Translations under genes and position numbers: made by a program
In this document: piece by piece, positions 9,701 to 17,175 of the stretch
Position numbering within the stretch: position 1 is the first letter of the stretch
Layout of the letters: every line of letters starts with the position of its first letter
The notes under the pieces: generated by a model
Databases searched by the model: none
Seen by the model: only the letters and a program-made list of their open reading frames with translations
Told to the model about the DNA's origin: nothing
Assembly: GCA_027005175.1 (NCBI GenBank)
Contig: JALTMC010000305.1
Span: forward strand, 1-19,740
Length of the DNA stretch: 19,740 nt
Direction of reading: 5' to 3'
Source of the DNA: Myxococcales bacterium
Lineage (GTDB): Bacteria > Myxococcota_C > UBA6777

Positions 9701-12700
9701 TCGTTGCAGTCCTTGACCCCGACAATAAGATCCAAGAATCCAACGAGAACAACAACAGAGCGGAAGTCGATCTCAAGCTGCCGGGTGCTCGTGGAACCGA
9801 CCTCGCGGTGACGCAATACGGCCTATCGATGAGACCCTTCCCAGCCGCCAAAGGAGAGAAGGTCGTACTCACAGCAAGCGTCTACAACATCGGCACCACC
9901 GATGTGAGTAAAGTTCTTGTAGCCTTCTTCCGTGGCGATCCAAAGAAGGGTGGGAAGGCTCTTGGCTCCGTTACTCTCACCAAAATAGAGAAAGGCAAGT
10001 CAGCCGACGCCAAACTCCACCATATTATCCTTAAAGAGGGTGCATTTAATCTGTATGTGGTGGTTGATCCCTACGATGATATTGCCGAATCATCCGAAGA
10101 GAACAACATAGCCAATCGCAACTTCTCTGTGAATGTACGTGGGCTCAAGCTATCCATCGTCACAGACAAGTCTCAGTATCCGGTTAAAACAGATGCAACG
10201 ATCACGGTGAGTCTTCAAAATCAAACAACCAAAGACTGGAATGGTCGGGGTGAAGTTTGGATTGTTGACGCCAAAGACAAGCCTGTCGAAAAAGTAGGCG
10301 ACATCACAGCCAAAGATATCCCCTCAGCGGGGCTAGTGGGTTGGCCCTATCAAATCCCCGTCAATTGGACCGCACCTGCAACAGGAACAAAACATTACTT
10401 TCTGGGTATTGCGGTAGACTTTACACAAGCCCTGCAACAGATCGGCCAAAGCAGTGAAACTCTGGATACGAACTCCATACGAGTAGCATGGTATGACTCC
10501 ACGAAAAAAGAGTACCGTCTGCTCCCTTATAAGTTCCTTCGGTCCAAAGGATTTGATGCAAGAAGCAAAGCACAGGGGAGCCTACTGCTCTTCTTAAAAG
10601 ACGCCATCCAAGGAGGAACCAAAGCTCAGATTTATATATTCTTTGACAAGGTTGGAGGCAGCAGCCCAACCACCCCCAAGTTGTTGGACTTCCCCACCAC
10701 AGGCTGGCAGATCGCTTACGCCGAAGATGCAGGGCGAATCTATATCAAGGAGCGCAAAGCAGATGGCACCTGGGCACCTGATATTTACATTCAGGATATA
10801 GGATCAGGCACAAACTACGTTCGCGCTGTCGCCCTTGGAGACTTCAACAAAGACGGTGTTACCGATCTGATTGCAGCCTCCTACTCCACAGGAAAGATCT
10901 ACTTTTACCCTGGAGATCGCTCGAATCCCAAACGTTTTGACATCACCAAGCGCAAAGAGATTGGAAACTTTGGCAGGTCCTATTTCCCCTACTCCATGCA
11001 AGTGGGCGACATCAACAAAGATGGCAACCTCGACATCATGTTTGGACGCTATTATTACGCCTACTGGCAACTTGGCAATGGTGACGGAACCTTCCAACCA
11101 CTCAAAAGTCTTCGTATGGCGTCCTCTTATTATCGCCCGTATGGCAATGTCTTAATCGACTATGACAAGGACGGCAACCTGGACCTGATATTCAGCACCT
11201 ATTACCGAGGTGGTATCTACTTTCTCAAAGGTGACGGCAAAGGTGGGTTTGCTACAGCCAAGTTGTTGTACACCACAAAGTTTAGCAACATGCATGGATT
11301 GGCTGTCGCGGACTTCAACAAGGATGGACACTACGATCTCCTCGTCAACAACAGCAATACAGGAGATGCCTATCAGATCATGAGCAACGGCAAAGGGGGT
11401 TGGAACACTCCCGTTGTTGTCCCCTCGCTGGATACCGACAACTACACAGCCTGGGCCATGGCAGACTGGAACTACGACGGAATCCTGGATCTGTTTGCGA
11501 CCACATATTCAAGCAGAAAGATCCTACTCTTCTCGGGCAATGGAACGACATACACTGCCAGCACAAAGCTCAACACTGCCAGTTACAACTTCTTTGGTAT
11601 TGCGGTGGGTCATCCCACCGCCCAAGAGATGATCACTGCCGGTAAGGCAAAGGTCGCTCCCGTCAAGAAATGGACCTTCACATGGAACACCAAGACAACA
11701 CCACCAGGCCCCTACCGAGCGCGTGTTCAACTCTTCGAGAGTGCCGGTGTGATCGCAGAAGCCAAAGCAGACTTTGCGGTGGATCCAGAGATTAAGGCCA
11801 GAGCCGAGTTAAGCACCGATCGTCTGGCTTATCCTGCCAACGCACCTGTCTCTTTCATGAGCCGGATTTTCAACGATAGCTCCAATGCCACCTACGAAAC
11901 ACTTAAATGTAAGATCGTGATCGAAGACGCCAAACAAAAGCAAATCGATGTGCTGTCCTTTACAGTGACGAACTTGATGTTCGGTCGATTCAGAGAACAA
12001 GCGACAGGTTGGAACACCAAGGCCCATCCTCCGGGAAAATACACCGCAACGTTCACTGTGGAATACTTGGGGAAAGACATCGCCAAAGCCACCACCAACT
12101 TTGAAATCCTAACTAGCGCAGCTAGCGGTATAGGCCTGTTGGGCACTCTCAATGTCACACCTGGTCTGGCCAAAGTCGGTGACACTATCGCGATATCCTT
12201 TACCGTCACAAACATTGGAAACCAGCCCTTTACCAATCACGAGATCAAGGTTCGTATCTTCTCCGATACAGATCGAAAAGAAAAAGATACGCTTGTTGAA
12301 AAACTCAACCTCGCAGTTCAAAAGAGTCAGAAGTTCAACAAGAGTTTCGATACAAGCAAGCTGGCCAAGGGTGATTATACGCTGATGTTAACCACCAAGT
12401 TAGGGACCCAAGAGTTTGCTCTGGACGCTGCCACGCTACAGCTCCGCAAAGAGGTCAAACGTCCGCCCATGACGGTCAAGATCACATCTCATCAACAAGA
12501 CGACAAGGTCACAGTTCCCGTAATTGCAGTCTCGGGTGATGTCGCTGACGGTGACGCCAAGGTGACAGTCAACGACACAATAGCAACCGTAACAGGAGCC
12601 TCAACCCAGGCCTCTACTTTTGCGGTAGCTCGGGTCAATCTATCCAGTTGTAACATCGTGTTGGAGGCCAAGGCCACACGTGGCAAGGACACCGCAAACG

Positions 12701-13809
12701 ACAAGGTCTCCATTGCGTTTGCCAACAATCCTGTGGTGATGAAAGGCACCAAAGCCTTAAAAAGTACACTCACAACACCCGCAGGAATCGCCGCCGGAGC
12801 CAATGGCAGCATCTTAATCACAGACAACAACAAAGGCACGGTGCTTCGCCTGAAGCTGGACAACCAACAAAAAGTCACCAAAGAAACAGAGGTGGTCAAA
12901 GGCCTCTCGGGTCCAGGTGCTGTCTTTGAAGATGCTGATGGCAATATCTACATCGCAGAAACATCAAACAATGTGGTTGTTCGTGTGAAAGGAGGCAAAA
13001 AAGACAACTGGCTGCAAGCCTCCGATGGCATCGTCCAGCCTGCTGCCTTTGCCAGTGACAACAAAGGAGGGCTCTTTGTTGCCTCCGCAGGTAACGGTAA
13101 GATCTATCACGTGGACAAAGCCAAAGCCGTGACGCTGTACTCTGACGGACTGCAACAGCCGATAGGCCTGGCTTATGATGCCAAAACAGGTGTGCTTTAC
13201 GCGCTCGACAAAGCAGACGGGCAACTCTACAGCATCGCCAAAAAGGGAGAGAAGCCCAAGTCGGTCGCAAGCACCCTACCCGGTGAGGCAGGAGGACTTA
13301 CTCTCGTAGGCAAGTGGCTTATCCTGGCCGACACCAAAGACAACGCCATCTATGTTGCAGACATTGGTACAGGCAAGGTCAAGATCGTCGCGGGCTTGCT
13401 CAAAGGTGTAGCGGCCCTCACTGCTGTAGGCAAAGATGGCCTGGCGATGACCACCAACGGACAAGGCCCTGTCTACGGTAGTATCGTCAAGCTGGCCTGT
13501 GTGGCAGGCGAAGAACCCGAACCAGGTGATGAGGCAAAGGATGAGGCACAAGAGGAGCCCCAAGCGGAAACAACAAAAGATGCATCCCAACCTGAGTTCC
13601 TCTCGGAAAAGATCCAGACCGAGAAGTCACAGGTAAACGATCACACAAATGGCGATACTCTGCCAAAAGAAGAAGGACAGGAAGAACTCCTGGCACCCAA
13701 AGGCTGCGGCTGTAACGCTAATACAACACCAACGATCCCCCTCGGAATGCTCTTCCTTGGACTCTCCCTCTCCCTCCTTTGGTTCAGACGACGCCGACCA
13801 ACTCGCTAG
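3697..13809 (+). CDS. Giant multidomain surface protein: toroid, CARDB, FN3/discoidin, vWA, FG-GAP and NHL domains with MYXO-CTERM-like tail
   Basis: A 3370-residue exported protein. Residues 1-28 form a signal peptide ending SAQA. About 32-290 is a squalene-cyclase/prenyltransferase-type alpha-toroid with repeated GSW/GSF motifs. Five CARDB domains follow (about 305-875), each ending in a [VIL]DP...NN signature. Three FN3 domains (about 879-1092, 1097-1416, 1420-1505) follow, the first two interrupted by discoidin-like insertions. A sixth CARDB spans 1519-1628. A vWA domain (about 1694-1872) has MIDAS residues D1702, S1704, S1706 and D1792. CARDB 7 and 8 span 1919-2149. Ig-like segments lead to an FG-GAP propeller (about 2329-2642) with five Asp-rich calcium loops near 2382, 2438, 2488, 2539 and 2590. 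More Ig/CARDB-like domains (about 2658-3009), an NHL/SMP-30-like propeller (3026-3272), an acidic linker and a GCGC-helix-RRRR tail (3336-3370) complete it. Inferred role: surface-anchored adhesion or recognition. No enzyme active site is visible. Domain limits are approximate. Confidence 0.9.
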   Translation: MFRLQRIVWQSLVMLIGGLGWVLSAQAAGVSDATQWLNQQQQTKGSWGGAQSSAGAVETTSAVLEALASVGQGGSANATKAWTYLQGAKPTTTAGLARRIIAAIAVKRAPLALDKSKLLALQLKSGGFAPSANHQATTLDTALALIALGVSSNQSLAAARAGVSYLITKQRRNGSWGFFDNTNDPSAYLTGLSMLALSHYRQLYNLTTPLTHAIKFLKGKQATDGSWGVGRDRVLDTSLSVLGLTSTSQTVTALVSKAVSFLAKGQASDGSFASKDPFATAYALRALDSERADLYAIAKEVIATPKFVVLGTKLQLKVKIHNEGTKDAKAVVIRLYRGDPKASGQKLDEKTVASLATGGSNDITLEWKDAKPQGPHYLYIVIDPDQKINETNERNNTVVWGIRVLPPIDLAITTRDITLKPVFPAPGKTLEVTATVHNKGGVDAKQVEVDFYNGDPSSGGKKMGSTQTIASIEAGKFSIARINTPPLPQGKMTVYVVVDPNKKTKDAVTSNNKAKKEFSVQPRVDLLISPQGIFFSKQTVTEGQDVEIRVGVYNAEATTATDAIVRLYDGAPSSGGKQIGTDVKITVPGYKAVYTTPFLYKTFGKAGSHIIYAVVDPDNKLPDIQTTNNVALRTLKVVGLPDLSVTTSAITFSPTIPLESSTMYVYATITNKGETTSKSGTKVLFYDTDPSKPGAKPVYTTSISALTKGRTTRPRMTYYPYKKLGPLTFWVVLDPDKVSPDRDRTNNAASRSTTVRDSTYPDLFIAASDITFNPTTPQAGTNLTIQARVRNRYRRLSTNILVRFHSGSPTTSNKIGETTITQIPGYGSALTSFTWSVPPTLSSATIYVVIDPLNKIRETTTSNNKASRYIDFALGQSTAPTNLTITNVGATDLKFQWKAGAGAVAAGVQGYRLYCNSGLLNPPTKITGVTAKASSERTTSYTAAKTVDNKTNTYWEPKTLTTPWLEYTLPKVEEVSAINLYLYSTYTRSFELQAWLNNKWSTLQKRTSTRTEFHQFVLDKPVTTNKFRVLFSTVSRYYYVRTREIAFFRSNLAKGTTYTHTKFYHGRYSCYAVAVTTPLLMSPRSKEATAKVGDTTAPGIPSGVAAYYNPSLYENRMTWNGVTDSDLAGYLVYNDTNLDVAHYGRGASIYGPSISRYAYYYIDGNTTSTTYISSSNHITVKLAKSYSIHEIRVYLRTTADYSYRLEYSTDGKSFTTLATKNNVRGLQVHPLSSALGMRYIRIKPVSSGNFYMAELQALTKDLALASTHTVYQWRRYFSRRTGASHWYSYWNGYTSDYRTRVLTARQFIIRNVNMTPLNVLTITDLDTGQILARISGQHQIWRSSWLRAKNYRIHATGLRDGFEFNVETILTRRSLTTPTYGHSPIYRNGSYQYGVSSVDVIGNESAVSPTGTSIVKDTTAPTVPYRFRATAGNSQVSLSWYASGSSRDRKGYIIYRDGKKLIETTARSYIDKSVVNGTTYSYEVSSIDYNSNESGKAGPLKATPTAIDLSFNIQGSFADLFISPKNPSVYESMLIIAMVRNIGTQSAPSGIEVDLYDGSPKTGTKIGTITLNKPIRAGLGIVGSFNWKLAKVRPGKRTIYAVIDPNNKISELNEKNNTATVEVSVHADPFLATYVNKIDSSKFPVVDVFMSVKDANGGGLFGLDDRNFKVWEDAVREIPITVKQLTQPTKKIPKADLAFVIDTSCSMLDEWKTVCEVVDDIRDLLLASRIDTKVTIYGLGTQMKCGVKLSTVIWRGKTKGAHVEDWGPGSTWASFTHKWRADAIRIIIPISDEGAYAGNGWTKEDTEAVDEMIKAAKKAGAIYYPFWGKEIRETQIVAVQMKRAAKDTGGEAFPFKNATQVVQAIVRGVRRSISDYKITYTTHNKARDGSIRNVKTETTYNISKGAADGKYTAPLDNFPDLMFANGIKTVPDPLVPGQTGSLVMNVRNNGGKPAIDVVLRLSLGDPTQGGLVFAEVKIPKLNPAQTQAVSVPWKVLPGGAKIVAVLDPDNKIQESNENNNRAEVDLKLPGARGTDLAVTQYGLSMRPFPAAKGEKVVLTASVYNIGTTDVSKVLVAFFRGDPKKGGKALGSVTLTKIEKGKSADAKLHHIILKEGAFNLYVVVDPYDDIAESSEENNIANRNFSVNVRGLKLSIVTDKSQYPVKTDATITVSLQNQTTKDWNGRGEVWIVDAKDKPVEKVGDITAKDIPSAGLVGWPYQIPVNWTAPATGTKHYFLGIAVDFTQALQQIGQSSETLDTNSIRVAWYDSTKKEYRLLPYKFLRSKGFDARSKAQGSLLLFLKDAIQGGTKAQIYIFFDKVGGSSPTTPKLLDFPTTGWQIAYAEDAGRIYIKERKADGTWAPDIYIQDIGSGTNYVRAVALGDFNKDGVTDLIAASYSTGKIYFYPGDRSNPKRFDITKRKEIGNFGRSYFPYSMQVGDINKDGNLDIMFGRYYYAYWQLGNGDGTFQPLKSLRMASSYYRPYGNVLIDYDKDGNLDLIFSTYYRGGIYFLKGDGKGGFATAKLLYTTKFSNMHGLAVADFNKDGHYDLLVNNSNTGDAYQIMSNGKGGWNTPVVVPSLDTDNYTAWAMADWNYDGILDLFATTYSSRKILLFSGNGTTYTASTKLNTASYNFFGIAVGHPTAQEMITAGKAKVAPVKKWTFTWNTKTTPPGPYRARVQLFESAGVIAEAKADFAVDPEIKARAELSTDRLAYPANAPVSFMSRIFNDSSNATYETLKCKIVIEDAKQKQIDVLSFTVTNLMFGRFREQATGWNTKAHPPGKYTATFTVEYLGKDIAKATTNFEILTSAASGIGLLGTLNVTPGLAKVGDTIAISFTVTNIGNQPFTNHEIKVRIFSDTDRKEKDTLVEKLNLAVQKSQKFNKSFDTSKLAKGDYTLMLTTKLGTQEFALDAATLQLRKEVKRPPMTVKITSHQQDDKVTVPVIAVSGDVADGDAKVTVNDTIATVTGASTQASTFAVARVNLSSCNIVLEAKATRGKDTANDKVSIAFANNPVVMKGTKALKSTLTTPAGIAAGANGSILITDNNKGTVLRLKLDNQQKVTKETEVVKGLSGPGAVFEDADGNIYIAETSNNVVVRVKGGKKDNWLQASDGIVQPAAFASDNKGGLFVASAGNGKIYHVDKAKAVTLYSDGLQQPIGLAYDAKTGVLYALDKADGQLYSIAKKGEKPKSVASTLPGEAGGLTLVGKWLILADTKDNAIYVADIGTGKVKIVAGLLKGVAALTAVGKDGLAMTTNGQGPVYGSIVKLACVAGEEPEPGDEAKDEAQEEPQAETTKDASQPEFLSEKIQTEKSQVNDHTNGDTLPKEEGQEELLAPKGCGCNANTTPTIPLGMLFLGLSLSLLWFRRRRPTR
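13510..13806 (+). other. Acidic linker plus MYXO-CTERM-like surface-sorting tail
   Basis: About 63 residues rich in Glu, Asp, Gln and Lys form a flexible linker after the last propeller. Then comes GCGC (residues 3336-3339), a short Asn/Thr/Pro stretch, a hydrophobic helix of about 16 residues and FRRRRPTR. The Cys motif, helix and Arg cluster order is the hallmark of MYXO-CTERM-type C-terminal sorting signals, which direct cleavage and surface anchoring in Myxococcota. Assignment is by motif only. Confidence 0.75.
13806..13809. other. Shared CTAG palindrome containing both convergent stop codons
   Basis: The plus-strand gene ends with TAG at 13807-13809. The minus-strand hydrolase gene ends with TAG read from 13808 to 13806. 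The two coding regions overlap by 4 bases with no intergenic spacer. Confidence 0.9.
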
Positions 13810-16800
13810 TTTTTGTTATTGATGGGGATGAAGCTGCAAGTGCCTTTTTCAAGGCAGCGGTCATCACTGATTTGTTTCCCGTTGGTGTAGAAGTAATATC
13901 CAACTTGATGAATCATAAAGCCGCTGATGTCGAACTTCTTACTGGGGTCGGGGGTTTCAAATCCATGCGCACCGTTAAATTGAGTGTAGGGAATACGCAT
14001 ACCTGACACACCATTAGCAGTGCGTACCACAAGGCGTAAAGGTGGATTTAAGCGAGGAGCACCAAAACCATCTTTACCTTCACTGAGGTTGTCGGGATCA
14101 AACAGAGTGGGCTTTTTGTCGGAGGCTCTAAAGAAACGACCGAGTCGCTCCACACCCTCTACCACATAGTTCTTAAGCAACACTTGGTTGGGTGTCAGAA
14201 ACTGACCTGGATTGGAAGGATCTGGATATCGTGGGTCCGGGTTGAAGAGAGGGATAATTCCTGCCGCACGTGCAATCGCAATTCCTGTATCCACAGGAAC
14301 ATTCATATCACCCAGTGTAGGAACCACAAGAACATTGGCACCGGGCTGAACATTGCGTTCGTAGGTATAGGTCAGTGGCTTGATATGGTAATGAGGAGCA
14401 TAAGCGATAGGATCAGCAGGCTCAAGAATCATCCCAGCAAAACCAACAAACTTTCGAAAGTCAGGATGCTGTCGTTGTAAGCCCAACCCTTCAGCAATCG
14501 CGAAAAGTGGTGTACCCGCCTTGTACATGGCCCCTTGAAATCGAAGATCCATACCAAAGGTCGTAATCTTTTCCCGAACTTCGGTATATTTGAAATTGGG
14601 GTCTTTCTTGTAGATGACGATCTCTAGTGGATCTCCCAACAAAGGCACTATCTTTTCCTGGGATTTTCCGTCCTTTCCATCGGGATACGACACCACCTTC
14701 ACTTTGCCTTTTTCGCCAGAAGCAAAGATCTCAGGCAACTTGAATTTGGGTTTGAGAATCACACTGGTATCGGCGGGTAAGTTAAGTAGATGTCGCTTTT
14801 CCATAGCAGAGAGAGCGTCGGTCGCCACAAAAGTACGAAAATACAACTGCTTGTTGGGGGCCTCCCGAACAATCGCCCAACCTTTTTCCTTGGAACGAAG
14901 ATTGGTGACGACAACCTTATCACCCTTTTCAATTTTGGCTTTTGTGATGGTAAGGCGGGCTCCTTGGAGTCGCCCTTTGGTGGTTTGACAATTTTGCGTG
15001 GGATCTTTCTTGACCTCTTTCAGGGGCAAACTACAGGCTTTTTTGTTGACATCAGGAACCCAGATGCGGATCTCCATCGTGCCATCTTTGTTCCCATAAC
15101 CCATAAAGAGTGGACCCATCATCCGCAAGAAAACGGCCTCAACAACACCCCCTTGAATCGAGCGGCCACCGATATTAATCAAGCCGCCTCCGGCAGCAAC
15201 AGGAACCGCTGAAGTCACGGCAGGCTCAACTCCTGCGAGGACCGCAGAGAGGATACCTCCCAAAGATTGTCCCCAGGCATGGTACTTCTGTTTGGGACCC
15301 CCCATATCAACGACACCATCACCGTTGAAGTCACCAGCGATGCCTTTCAGGTCGGGCTTTCCGTCGTTGTCTGTATCGAGAGACCACTGCTTCTTGCCAT
15401 CCCAACTGCGCATGATTTTAATCATCATCATATGGTCGAAAACACTCTGACGCACAATATCACGGGTATGAAAGGTGTCTGTTGTCCAGAAGTCACCGCC
15501 AGAATCGGCGACGCCGTCGTTGTTCAAGTCGCGTGCACGACCGGGAGAAAGTGCATTAAACACACCACCAATCCCCACCAAGCCGAGAGCATTTTCAACA
15601 AGCTCAAGCAGTGTGGGATCGTTGGTCAGTACCGTTCCGTGACCTGCCGCGTCAAGGCAGCACGTTGCCAAACCAAACTTCGCCAGGTTGCCCACAAATC
15701 CCAGCATCTCAAAACGGGACGAACCATAGCCATGACCGTAGAAGTTGACGGCAAAAGGTGGCTTAATTTTCCCGACGGATTTGGGGATACCACACCACCA
15801 AGTTACTGTATCTTTCCCCACCACCATCCGACCTGTGTTTCGGTCGATTTCAAAGGTTGTTTTGGAGTCGGGAATAATCCCAGCTCCTACTGATTTTGCA
15901 GGGGTAACAGGCTTGCCATTTTTATCACGGGCTGTAAGAAAATAAGGAGTGACAAACTCCCCCGACACGATATAGTCCATATTTTCCATGGAGTCGAGCA
16001 AGGCTTTTCGAGCTTTGGCACTACCTGGCAAGACAAGAGCAGAAAGAGGGCGCAAGGCAGCAACAAACAAGGTGGCATCCATCACCCAGACCTTACCCTT
16101 GGCTTTGTCTTTGTTCACGAGGGGATGTAACTTGCTCAGCTTGGCGGGATACTTATCGGCAAGAGCACGAAAGGGACCATGACCATAGAGCCCATCACGC
16201 AGTTCCTTAAGTCCACGGGTGGTACTCTGGGTTGTAAAGGTCCAGGCAAAAGCAATCTCTTTGCTGTCTACGCCAATTTTTTTCAACAAGTCATCACCAC
16301 CACCATCTTTACCGAGCAGTGGTCGCAAATCAGGAGTTTGACGGGTGTGATTCACAAAGTCAAAAGGCGACTGAATGGACTTTCCATCTGTCCCCTTCAG
16401 GCGAGATGTTAGCACCACAGCATAGAGGCTTTCAGGTTCCAATGGCATCACGGGACGCAGAATCAATGTATTGGTTTGTCTCTCGTAGAAGGTCAACAAG
16501 CCATCTTTGGGCTTTGCACCAACAGGATACACATTGGGCTTATCTTGAACACCGTCGTGGTCGATATCATCAATAGGATCGAACTTGCCATTCTTGTTGG
16601 TGTCTTTTTCGTTATTCGTCTCGAACAAGATGTTGATACGACCCGCGTGAGGGTCGTGGTCGAAGTAGTTGGAGGGTCGCTCTAAAGCCAGCGGAAAATT
16701 CCCTCGCCCCATATCAAGCAACACAGGCTTCCCATACATGGAAGACTTCGGGTTGAGGTTAATCACAAAGACAGCATCATCCTCAAACTTGTTATTCTTC

Positions 16801-17171
16801 TGGTGACGTTTAATGATATCACCGAGATCAAGTAACTTATCAAAGCGCACAGTGATGGGTGAGAATACCGCAAAGCCCGTCAGTTTGTTAATCTTCTTGC
16901 GAACCGTCTCCTCCATATGAGTTGGCGCGATCATTGTGACGTTGATACGACGCTTTGTCACAGACGATGGATCGATTCGTGTGGCCAAGTTGTTCGGCAA
17001 TGGAATCTCGGGCAACGGCTTGGCGTCAAGGTCAAAGAGTATCTTGGGACCTCCCGTTTCGGTGGTCTTTGCCAACCCCTGCGCTGTAATATTTTCAGAA
17101 CATCGCAACGATGTGAGACAAGTCATAGAGCACAAGAAGAGCATTCCTAACCAGGAAAGATAACGATTCAT
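13806..17171 (-). CDS. Large exported alpha/beta hydrolase (lipase/esterase-like)
   Basis: This 1121-residue protein starts with a signal-type segment (MNRYLSWLGMLFLC...). A Cys near residue 27 lies in a poor lipobox (SLRC), so lipoprotein status is open. The N-terminal half looks Ig/Big_5-like and resembles the domain preceding some bacterial lipases. The hydrolase part has an oxyanion-type HGYGSS motif at about 480, the nucleophile S636 in GQSLGG, D955 in LGDMNVP and H1069 in GAHGFE, a complete Ser-Asp-His set. Some 319 residues separate Ser from Asp, so a large extra segment is inserted there. Asp/Asn-rich calcium-loop motifs occur near 187-208, 545-557 and 597-626. The ATG at 17171 is chosen because CGAGG at 17182-17186 sits 10 bases upstream and the preceding gene stops only 4 bases before it; an in-frame start at 17237 would overlap that gene and mask the signal peptide. 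Substrate unknown. Confidence 0.85.
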   Translation of the reverse strand: MNRYLSWLGMLFLCSMTCLTSLRCSENITAQGLAKTTETGGPKILFDLDAKPLPEIPLPNNLATRIDPSSVTKRRINVTMIAPTHMEETVRKKINKLTGFAVFSPITVRFDKLLDLGDIIKRHQKNNKFEDDAVFVINLNPKSSMYGKPVLLDMGRGNFPLALERPSNYFDHDPHAGRINILFETNNEKDTNKNGKFDPIDDIDHDGVQDKPNVYPVGAKPKDGLLTFYERQTNTLILRPVMPLEPESLYAVVLTSRLKGTDGKSIQSPFDFVNHTRQTPDLRPLLGKDGGGDDLLKKIGVDSKEIAFAWTFTTQSTTRGLKELRDGLYGHGPFRALADKYPAKLSKLHPLVNKDKAKGKVWVMDATLFVAALRPLSALVLPGSAKARKALLDSMENMDYIVSGEFVTPYFLTARDKNGKPVTPAKSVGAGIIPDSKTTFEIDRNTGRMVVGKDTVTWWCGIPKSVGKIKPPFAVNFYGHGYGSSRFEMLGFVGNLAKFGLATCCLDAAGHGTVLTNDPTLLELVENALGLVGIGGVFNALSPGRARDLNNDGVADSGGDFWTTDTFHTRDIVRQSVFDHMMMIKIMRSWDGKKQWSLDTDNDGKPDLKGIAGDFNGDGVVDMGGPKQKYHAWGQSLGGILSAVLAGVEPAVTSAVPVAAGGGLINIGGRSIQGGVVEAVFLRMMGPLFMGYGNKDGTMEIRIWVPDVNKKACSLPLKEVKKDPTQNCQTTKGRLQGARLTITKAKIEKGDKVVVTNLRSKEKGWAIVREAPNKQLYFRTFVATDALSAMEKRHLLNLPADTSVILKPKFKLPEIFASGEKGKVKVVSYPDGKDGKSQEKIVPLLGDPLEIVIYKKDPNFKYTEVREKITTFGMDLRFQGAMYKAGTPLFAIAEGLGLQRQHPDFRKFVGFAGMILEPADPIAYAPHYHIKPLTYTYERNVQPGANVLVVPTLGDMNVPVDTGIAIARAAGIIPLFNPDPRYPDPSNPGQFLTPNQVLLKNYVVEGVERLGRFFRASDKKPTLFDPDNLSEGKDGFGAPRLNPPLRLVVRTANGVSGMRIPYTQFNGAHGFETPDPSKKFDISGFMIHQVGYYFYTNGKQISDDRCLEKGTCSFIPINNKN

Positions 17172-17175
17172 GTTT

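Noticed and set aside
13779-13814. Possible terminator: TTGGT/ACCAA stem near the end of the giant gene followed by TTTTT at 13810
   Set aside because: The stem is only 5 bp with a 13-base loop, and 8 bases separate it from the T run. Too weak to call.
13837-13856. Short hairpin TGCCTT-TTTC-AAGGCA just past the convergent junction
   Set aside because: It lies in the hydrolase coding sequence, has only a 6-bp stem and is not followed by a T run in either direction.
15267-15893. 208-codon plus-strand open frame
   Set aside because: It lies antisense to the catalytic Ser region of the hydrolase, has no recognisable motif, and is an antisense shadow.
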